Source: Chloroflexota bacterium (lineage in GTDB: Bacteria; Chloroflexota; Limnocylindria; Limnocylindrales; CSP1-4). Taken from it: a stretch of DNA of 51,055 bases. Positions 44,485 to 51,055 of the stretch are shown here, one piece after another. Location: assembly GCA_015478725.1 (NCBI GenBank), contig JADMIG010000019.1, positions 1-51,055 on the forward strand, written 5' to 3'. Numbering within the stretch: position 1 is the stretch's first letter; every line of letters begins with the position of its first letter. The position numbers and the translations under genes are program-made. The notes beneath the pieces were generated by a model that searched no databases, had not been told where the DNA came from, and saw nothing but the letters and a program-made list of their open reading frames with translations.

Positions 44485-45599
44485 CCGCCGCCGACCGCCC
44501 GATCGTCGTCCTCCTCGGCGGTCCCTCGGCGGAGCACGACGTCTCGATCGTCTCCGGGCACGCTGTCGCCGATGCGCTCGAGGGCCGCCACCGGGTCGAG
44601 CGGGTCCTCATCGACCTCGATGGCGGGTGGTGGTGGCTGCCGCCCGATCATCGCCGCGCCGATCGACCGGCGGCGGCGTACGACGATCCGGCCGCGCTCG
44701 GGGCGGACGGCCCGCGCTCGGCCGGGGCCGCGATCGACCGGATCGCGGCGGCGGAGCCGGCGCCCGTCGTCTTCATCGCGCTCCACGGTCCGTTCGGCGA
44801 GGATGGTACGGTCCAGGCGCTCCTCGAGGCGGGGGGCGTGGCGTACACGGGCTCCGGCGTCGCCGCGTCGGCGATCGGGATGGACAAGGCGATCTTCAAG
44901 CGCCTCATCCGCGGCCTCGGCCTCCCGCTCGTCGACTGGCGGGAGATCCCGGCCGCGCGCTGGCACGACGATCCGACGGCCGTCCTCGCCGAGCTCGAGG
45001 CGTTCGCCCTCGGGATCGACGATCCGCGCCTCATGATCAAGCCGGCCCGCCTCGGCTCGAGTGTCGGGATGACCCTCGCTCACGGCCCGGACGAGCGCGG
45101 CCCGGCCCTCGAGACCGCGTTCCGCTACGACACGCTCGCGCTCGCCGAGGCGTACGTCGCCGGCGCCCGCGACCTCGAGGTGAGCGTCATCGGCGACGCC
45201 GCCGCCGGGCTCCGGCTGTATGGCCCGGGTGAGATCATCGCCGGCCACGAGTTCTACGACTACGCCTCGAAGTACACGGCCGGCCTGTCGGAGACGTCCC
45301 TCCGCGCGGAGCTCCCGGCCGCCACGCGGGCGACGGTCCTCAAGCTCGCCCGCGATGCGTACCGGGCGATCGGCGCCGAGGGATTCGCCCGGGTCGACTT
45401 CCTGCTCGCCGGCGACACGCTCGTCGTGAGTGAGATCAACACGATCCCGGGCTTCACGCCCATCAGCCTCTTCCCCACGCTTCCGGCCGAGGGCGGGCTC
45501 GATTTCGCGGCCGTCTGCGAACGGGTCGTCGAGCTCGCGGTCGAGCGGCACGATCGCCGACCCTCGCGCCGTCTCGCCGCGGACGATCTTCCGCGATGA
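44481..45599 (+). CDS. ddl: D-alanine--D-alanine ligase
   Basis: This ATP-grasp ligase supplies D-Ala-D-Ala to MurF. The 372 residues have LLGGPSAEHDVSIVSG, ALHGPFGEDGTVQ, YTGSGVAASAIGMDK, IKPARLGSSVGMT, and EINTIPGFTPISLFP. The last motif and the Tyr in KYTAG fit D-Ala rather than D-Lac specificity, though that is not proven. GTG 44481 overlaps the murB stop. Its stop overlaps ftsQ (ATGA). Confidence 0.95.
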   Translation: MTAADRPIVVLLGGPSAEHDVSIVSGHAVADALEGRHRVERVLIDLDGGWWWLPPDHRRADRPAAAYDDPAALGADGPRSAGAAIDRIAAAEPAPVVFIALHGPFGEDGTVQALLEAGGVAYTGSGVAASAIGMDKAIFKRLIRGLGLPLVDWREIPAARWHDDPTAVLAELEAFALGIDDPRLMIKPARLGSSVGMTLAHGPDERGPALETAFRYDTLALAEAYVAGARDLEVSVIGDAAAGLRLYGPGEIIAGHEFYDYASKYTAGLSETSLRAELPAATRATVLKLARDAYRAIGAEGFARVDFLLAGDTLVVSEINTIPGFTPISLFPTLPAEGGLDFAAVCERVVELAVERHDRRPSRRLAADDLPR

Positions 45600-46423
45600 G
45601 ACGGCCGGCCGGCCGGCGGACCGCAGGCTCGCCGAGGCGCAGCCGGATCCGGCGCGCATCGGCCGGCTTCTCGCCGCTCCGCGCCGGTGCGCTCCTCGTC
45701 ATGCTCCTCTGCATCGGGGCGATCTACGGCGTCGCCGCGACGTCCGTCTTCGGCTATGTCGGGATGACCCTCGACGGAGCCCGCTTCACCTCCGAGACCG
45801 CGATCTCGGATGCGCTCCGGGTGGACCACGGAACGAACGTCGTCACGCTCCGCACGGACGCCCTGGCGGCCGCGATCCGAACCCTGCCGACCGTCCGCGA
45901 CGCGACCGTGTCCGTGGCGCTGCCGGGCACGCTCCTGGTCCACCTCGCCGAACGCGAGCCGATCTTCATCTGGACGACCGCGAGCGGTCGTTTCCTCGTC
46001 GATCGCGACGGCGTCCTCTTCGCGTCCGCGGACGCCGCGCCGGCCTCCGCGACGGCCGGCCTGCGGTCCGTCACCGATGCCCGATCGACCGCCGCGGTCC
46101 TCGCCGTCGGGGCGAGCCTGGATCCCGTCGTCCTCGACGCCGCGAGGCGCCTCGGGTCGCTCACCCCGGCGGACGTCGGGAGCGCGGCGCCATCCCTCGC
46201 TCTCACCATCGACGACACCGATGGGTTCGTCCTGAGCAGCGGTCCGACGGGCTGGTCGGCCACGTTCGGGTTCTATACCCCCACCCTCCGGACCCCCGAC
46301 ATCATCCCCGGGCAGGTGCGGTTCCTGCGGAGCCTGCTCCGCCGGATCGCGGAGTCGAGGATCGCGAGGATCGTGCTCGCCGATCCCACGAGCGGCACGT
46401 ACACCCTGAAGAACGGCCAGTGA
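45596..46423 (+). CDS. ftsQ: Cell division protein FtsQ (DivIB)
   Basis: The bitopic division protein has 275 residues: an Arg-rich cytoplasmic part (1-28), one span (about 29-52), a POTRA domain (about 58-127; FTSETAISDALRVDHGTNVVTL, VRDATVSVALPGTLLVHLAEREPI) and the FtsQ/DivIB beta domain with FLVDRDGVLF. The start overlaps the ddl stop. The position before ftsA/ftsZ supports the call. Confidence 0.9.
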   Translation: MRRPAGRRTAGSPRRSRIRRASAGFSPLRAGALLVMLLCIGAIYGVAATSVFGYVGMTLDGARFTSETAISDALRVDHGTNVVTLRTDALAAAIRTLPTVRDATVSVALPGTLLVHLAEREPIFIWTTASGRFLVDRDGVLFASADAAPASATAGLRSVTDARSTAAVLAVGASLDPVVLDAARRLGSLTPADVGSAAPSLALTIDDTDGFVLSSGPTGWSATFGFYTPTLRTPDIIPGQVRFLRSLLRRIAESRIARIVLADPTSGTYTLKNGQ

Positions 46424-46534
46424 ATCGCCATCGCGGCATCCGCGAGCCGGGTCGTCCGTGCGGATCTCGGGTTGCCGCGCCTCCGCTGCGTCGGGTAGCC
46501 TTGGCGAAACCCCATCGTTCGAGGACGATCACCC

Positions 46535-46858
46535 GTGTTGCTCCCCCTGGCAGGCCTCGTCGCCGGCGTCCTGCTGGGGCTCGTCCTCAAAGTCAATGTC
46601 AGCTTCGAGTTCGCCCGCTACAGCGCGGTGGCGATCGTGGTCGCACTCGATTCGGTCCTCGGCTCGGTGCGGGCGGAACTCGACGGCGTCTACGACAATC
46701 GGATCTTCATCAGCGGCTTCGTGACGAACGTGGTCATCGCCGTGATCCTCACCTTCATCGGCGACCGGCTGGGCGTGGATCTCTACCTCGTGGCCCTCAT
46801 CACGTTCGGGCCGCGGATCTTCAATAACGTGGCGCTCATCAGGCGTCACTTCCTCTAG
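46535..46858 (+). CDS. sbp: Small basic protein Sbp (DUF1290)
   Basis: This small membrane protein family lies between ftsQ and ftsA/ftsZ in many monoderm bacteria; its function is unknown. The 107 residues have two or three spans (about 2-20, 27-45 and 60-80) with the family landmarks LLGLVLKVNVS, AIVVALDSVLGSVRAEL and FISGFVTNVVIAVILTFIGDRLGVDLYLV. GTG 46535 has GAGGA about eight bases upstream. It is separated from ftsQ by 111 bases with a weak TAGCCT (about 46497) that might start an internal transcript. Confidence 0.93.
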   Translation: MLLPLAGLVAGVLLGLVLKVNVSFEFARYSAVAIVVALDSVLGSVRAELDGVYDNRIFISGFVTNVVIAVILTFIGDRLGVDLYLVALITFGPRIFNNVALIRRHFL

Positions 46859-46880
46859 ACAGGAACGAGGCGGCACGGGA

Positions 46881-48113
46881 GTGGAACGAGAAGCGATCCT
46901 CGTCGGGGTCGATGTCGGGACGAGCAAGGTGACCGCGCTCATCGGCGAGGTCCACCGCGACGGGAGCCTGACGATCATCGGCAAGGGGCTCATGCCGGTC
47001 ACCGGCATCAAGCGCGGCCAGGTCGTCAACATCGACCAGACCGTCCACGCGATCAGCGGCGCCGTCGAGCAGGCGGAACGGCTGTCGGGGATGAAGATCG
47101 ACCGGGCGTTCGTCTCGGTCGGCGGGCAGCACGTCGAGAGCCAGAACTCGCCGGGCACGGTGGCCGTCAGCGGCCACGACCGCGAGGTCACTCGCGAGGA
47201 CGTGAACCGTGCGACCGAAGTCGCCCGGGCCGTGCAGATCCCGTCGAATCGCGAGGTCCTCCACGTCATCCCCCGCGACTTCAGTGTCGACGACCAGGAG
47301 GGAGTGAAGGACCCGGTCGGGATGAGCGCCATCCGTCTCGGCGTCGAGGTCCACATCGTCACCGCCTCGGCGACCGCCGTCCAGAACCTCACCAAATGCG
47401 TCGTCGCGAGCGGCGTCAAGATCGACGAGCTCGTCGCGGGCTCGTACGCCTCGGCCGAGACGGTCGCCCTGGAGACCGAGCGCGAGCTTGGCGTAGCGGT
47501 CGCCGACATCGGTGCCGGGACGATCGACCTCGCCCTCTTCACCGATGGAGCGCCGCTCTACTGCGCGGTTCTCCCGGTCGGCGGCAACAACGTGACGAAC
47601 GACATCGCGATCGGCCTCAAGACGAGCCTCCAGGTCGCCGAGGAGCTGAAGGTCCATCACGGGACGTGCGACCTGCGCATGATCGATCCGGACGAGCGGA
47701 TCAGTGTCTCGGTCCTCGGCGAGGACGCCGGCCGGGAGGTGAGCCGCCTCGAGGTGTGCCAGATCATCGAGGCCCGCATGCGCGAGACCTTCGAGCTCGT
47801 CCGCGATCAGCTCCGGCGGTCCGGCCACGGGATGCTCCCGGCGGGGATCGTCCTCACCGGCGGCGGCGCGCAGCTCGGCGGGGTCGCGGAGCTCGGTCGG
47901 GAGGTCCTCCAGATGACGGTCCGGATCGCGGCGCCGACGGGGATCGAGGGGCTCGTGGACGGGCTCCTCACGCCGGCCAGCTCCAACGCGGTCGGGCTCC
48001 TCCTCTGGGGCGCCCGCCAGCTCACGGCGGGTGAGCCGATGCGGTACGAGTCGGCCCCCGCACTCGGCGGACTCGGGCGCATCCGCGACGCGCTGCGGAG
48101 CATCTTCCCGTAA
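46881..48113 (+). CDS. ftsA: Cell division protein FtsA
   Basis: This actin-like protein tethers FtsZ to the membrane. The 410 residues include the phosphate-1 motif VGVDVGTSKVTALIGE, the 1C subdomain (about 80-160), VADIGAGTIDLALF, LTGGGAQLGGV, and a C-terminal amphipathic helix (GLGRIRDALRSIFP) for membrane binding. The presence of FtsA argues against Actinobacteria. GTG 46881 is used, with a GGCACGGGAG site upstream. Confidence 0.96.
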   Translation: MEREAILVGVDVGTSKVTALIGEVHRDGSLTIIGKGLMPVTGIKRGQVVNIDQTVHAISGAVEQAERLSGMKIDRAFVSVGGQHVESQNSPGTVAVSGHDREVTREDVNRATEVARAVQIPSNREVLHVIPRDFSVDDQEGVKDPVGMSAIRLGVEVHIVTASATAVQNLTKCVVASGVKIDELVAGSYASAETVALETERELGVAVADIGAGTIDLALFTDGAPLYCAVLPVGGNNVTNDIAIGLKTSLQVAEELKVHHGTCDLRMIDPDERISVSVLGEDAGREVSRLEVCQIIEARMRETFELVRDQLRRSGHGMLPAGIVLTGGGAQLGGVAELGREVLQMTVRIAAPTGIEGLVDGLLTPASSNAVGLLLWGARQLTAGEPMRYESAPALGGLGRIRDALRSIFP

Positions 48114-48161
48114 GGTCCGCGGCGCGGCGAACCGGGACGCCCCGAGTGGGGACGGCGGCGG

Positions 48162-48167
48162 TATACT
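48162..48167 (+). promoter_or_regulatory. -10 element upstream of ftsZ
   Basis: TATACT, five of six consensus matches, lies about 100 bases before ftsZ in the 158-base gap after ftsA. No -35 fits at 16-18 bases. A separate ftsZ promoter here would let ftsZ be made in excess of the upstream division genes. Confidence 0.45.
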
Positions 48168-48271
48168 CCCCGGACGCTCCGCCGACGCGAGGCCGTCGAG
48201 GGGTCACCACTGCGACCATCCGCGCCACCTGACGCGATCCATCACCGGCACGAGCACCGGAGGAGACGGCG

Positions 48272-49503
<1,232 letters not shown>

Positions 49504-49507
<4 letters not shown>

Positions 49508-50280
49508 CCGGGGCCGGCGCGAGCCGGCCGCAGAGCGAGTTCGAGGCCGAGGTCGCGGGGTTCTCCGCGGCCAGGGCGGCCGTCATGGACCGCATCGTCG
49601 CCGCATGCGGGCGCGCGGGACGCGATCCCGCCACGGTCCGCCTCGTCGCGATCTCGAAGACCGTGGCAGCCGAGCGCATCCGGGCGGCGGTCGCGGCAGG
49701 TCAGGCGGACTTCGGGGAGAACCGGGTGCAAGAGGCGGAGGCGAAGCGTCCGCTCGTCGGAGCGGGGGAGTGGCACCTCGTCGGACCCCTCCAGGCGAAC
49801 AAGGCGCGCCGCGCGGTCGAGACGTTCGAGGTCATCGAGTCGGTCGACTCGGTCGACTTGGCGCGGCGGCTCGACCGGCTCGTCCGGGACGTCCGCGGCC
49901 TCGCGCCGGATGGCCCGACGGCACCGGATCGTCGGCTGCCGGTGCTCCTCCAGGTGAACGTCGATGCCGACCGGGCCAAGGCCGGCTTCCTGCCGTCGGC
50001 CCTCGAGGCGGCGCTCGGCGAGCTCACCGCCTTTGGGGCGCTTCGAGTCGACGGGCTCATGACGATCGGCCGACTCGCCGCCGACCCGCAGGATGCCCGC
50101 TCCACGTTCGTCGGGCTCCACGAGATCGGCGCGCGGCTCCGGGCGCGGACGACCGCCATCGGCGCGGAGCTCTCGATGGGGATGAGCGACGACTACCCGA
50201 TCGCGGTCGAGGAAGGGGCGACGATCGTCCGGGTCGGCCGCGCCCTCTTCGGTGAACGGGTCGGACAGCGGCCGCGATGA
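49504..50280 (+). CDS. yggS: YggS-family pyridoxal phosphate homeostasis protein
   Basis: This is a PLP-binding TIM-barrel protein (PLPBP/YlmE) that buffers PLP and affects amino-acid pools. The 258 residues show the PLP-binding Lys in [36 protein letters not shown] and [23 protein letters not shown] split across the phosphate site. GTG 49504 overlaps the ftsZ stop. Its place after ftsZ is common in monoderm bacteria (ylmE). Confidence 0.94.
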
Positions 50281-50558
50281 GCGGCGCGGTGCGATTCGCG
50301 GTCCGGCTGACGCCCCGCGGCGGGAGAGATGCGATCGACGGCGTCATCGACGGCGTGCTCAGGGCCAGGGTCGCAGCGGCACCGGCCGACGGTGCGGCGA
50401 ACGAGGCGTTCCTCCGGCTCATCGCCCGCGAGCTCGGGGTGCCTCGTGCCACGGTGTCCCTCATCGCCGGTGCGACCGGGCGGCGCAAGCTCGTGGCCGT
50501 CGACGGGCTTGAGCCGGCGTCGCTGCTCGCCCGCTGGCCGGACCTCGGGGTATCATGA
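50277..50558 (+). CDS. YggU/DUF167 family protein
   Basis: The 93-residue protein has the DUF167 core: VRLTPRGGRDAIDGV, RVAAAPADGAANEAFLRLIARELGV and VSLIAGATGRRKLVAV. The function is unknown; the family often sits with yggS/yggT. ATG 50277 overlaps the yggS stop, so it is the last gene of the dcw operon before the tRNA. Confidence 0.9.
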   Translation: MSGAVRFAVRLTPRGGRDAIDGVIDGVLRARVAAAPADGAANEAFLRLIARELGVPRATVSLIAGATGRRKLVAVDGLEPASLLARWPDLGVS

Positions 50559-50594
50559 CCGGACCCCGTCGGTCCAGCGCGACACGGCGGCCCC

Positions 50595-50671
50595 GGGCGA
50601 TTGGCTCAGTCGGTTAGAGCGCGCGGTTCACATCCGCGAGGTCACTGGTTCGAATCCAGTATCGCCCACCA
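50595..50671 (+). tRNA. tRNA-Val (anticodon CAC)
   Basis: A full cloverleaf of 77 bases including an encoded CCA: acceptor GGGCGAT (50595-50601) pairs with ATCGCCC (50661-50667), anticodon stem CGCGG/CCGCG with loop TTCACAT and anticodon CAC at 50629-50631, T-arm ACTGG-TTCGAAT-CCAGT. The discriminator is A50668. It decodes GUG. Confidence 0.96.
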
Positions 50672-50739
50672 CAGCGATCTCGACCCGCCCACATGGACCC
50701 CGCGGTCGCCCGGACGCACCGCGTTCGGGCCCGCGGACC

Positions 50740-50768
50740 TTGACAGCCGGCGGATCCATTCCTACGGT
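50740..50768 (+). promoter_or_regulatory. Promoter for the Flp pilin gene
   Basis: A perfect -35 TTGACA (50740-50745) is followed after 17 bases by TACGGT (50763-50768), a weak -10 with three matches. It lies about 65 bases before the pilin start. The weak -10 may mean an activator is needed. Confidence 0.55.
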
Positions 50769-50833
50769 GACGCGGCCCTCGATGGTCGGGGGAACAGCGG
50801 GGGAATCTGTGAGGAAAGGAGGTAACGAACCGA

Positions 50834-51004
50834 ATGGCATTCTTCAACGCACTCATCGCATCCTTCCATCGTGACGAGGAAGGCCAGGGTCTCGCCGAGT
50901 ACGCACTCATCCTCGCGCTCATCGCGGTCATCGCGATCATCGCCCTCATCTTCCTCGGCGGCCAGGTCAAGACGATCCTCAGCAACGTCGGCAAGTCCAT
51001 CTAG
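50834..51004 (+). CDS. Flp/Fap-type pilin (class III signal peptide)
   Basis: The short pilin of 56 residues is the major subunit of Flp (Tad) pili. It has a charged leader (residues 1-19, ending EEGQG), the prepilin cleavage region with LAEYALIL, and a hydrophobic span (about 22-44) that makes the pilus core. The conserved Glu and Tyr after the cleavage site are present. ATG 50834 has a perfect AAAGGAGGT (50815-50823) ten bases upstream, as expected for a highly made protein. tad assembly genes probably follow beyond the window. Confidence 0.93.
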   Translation: MAFFNALIASFHRDEEGQGLAEYALILALIAVIAIIALIFLGGQVKTILSNVGKSI

Positions 51005-51055
51005 TGCGCCGTCTCAAGAATGGCTCGACAACGCCCGACCTTGGCCAGGATCGCC
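51005..51055 (+). CDS. Start of a further gene, cut by the window edge (tentative)
   Basis: GTG 51005 follows the pilin stop directly and opens a basic N-terminus (RRLKNGSTTPDLGQDRA) that would fit a TadE-like pseudopilin leader. A second option is ATG 51019, in another frame. There is no ribosome binding site for either, and only 17 codons are visible, so this is a weak call. Confidence 0.2.

Noticed and set aside
48114-48271. A small gene between ftsA and ftsZ
   Set aside because: No short frame with a ribosome binding site; the gap holds only a TATACT element and the ftsZ leader.

Overview
The window is about 51 kb of high-G+C bacterial chromosome, densely coded, with many GTG (and some TTG or CTG) starts and many ATGA/GTGA stop-start overlaps. 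It holds a complete-looking division and cell-wall (dcw) cluster with both ftsA and the small basic protein gene sbp, a ParAB pair, a type A RNase P RNA, NAD-type isocitrate dehydrogenase, split methylmalonyl-CoA mutase and a Flp-type pilin. From these I infer a member of the Chloroflexota, perhaps a soil or freshwater lineage of the Limnocylindria/Ellin6529 kind. That placement rests on gene content and general recollection; no marker phylogeny could be run.

Layout. Positions 1-2.7 kb carry small membrane or hypothetical proteins, a PAP2-family phosphatase, a glycine-zipper protein and a UspA-like protein. Positions 2.7-8.3 kb (minus strand) hold zwf and a two-gene signalling unit: a LuxR-type response regulator and a very large CheB-CheR-PAS-histidine kinase fusion. 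Positions 8.5-14.7 kb (plus) form a solute-binding-protein ABC importer operon, with a HAD phosphatase, an unknown protein and a UbiA prenyltransferase downstream. Positions 14.8-16.6 kb (minus) are parB and parA. Two inverted DnaA boxes lie between parA and the next plus-strand operon.

Positions 16.8-30.7 kb form a carbon-metabolism block. Propionyl-CoA carboxylase (carboxyltransferase, biotin carboxylase, biotin carrier), the methylmalonyl-CoA mutase large subunit and the epimerase run on plus. An orphan ABC ATPase and sucD-sucC run on minus. Then icd, sdhCDAB and an RNase HI-like gene run on plus. Together they would turn propionyl-CoA into succinyl-CoA, then succinate with ATP or GTP formation, then fumarate with electrons entering the membrane quinone pool.

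Positions 31-33 kb contain rnpB, a small cysteine-rich protein and a membrane LysM protein, the last two transcribed divergently from one compact promoter region. From 33.0 kb the dcw cluster starts at a sigma-70-like promoter followed by three GTGG repeats at exact 10-bp spacing, which fits an MraZ operator. The order is mraZ, rsmH, a 65-residue unknown protein, ftsL-like, ftsI-type PBP, murF, mraY, murD, ftsW, murG, murB, ddl, ftsQ, sbp, ftsA, ftsZ, yggS, yggU. murE and murC are absent from their usual places. The window ends with tRNA-Val(CAC) and a Flp pilin gene that probably opens a tad pilus locus.

I see no insertion sequence, prophage or CRISPR array. The least explained parts are the two cysteine-motif proteins at 31.5-32.9 kb, the small protein between rsmH and ftsL, the altered P-loop of MurF, the missing start of the UbiA gene, and the DnaA boxes beside parA.
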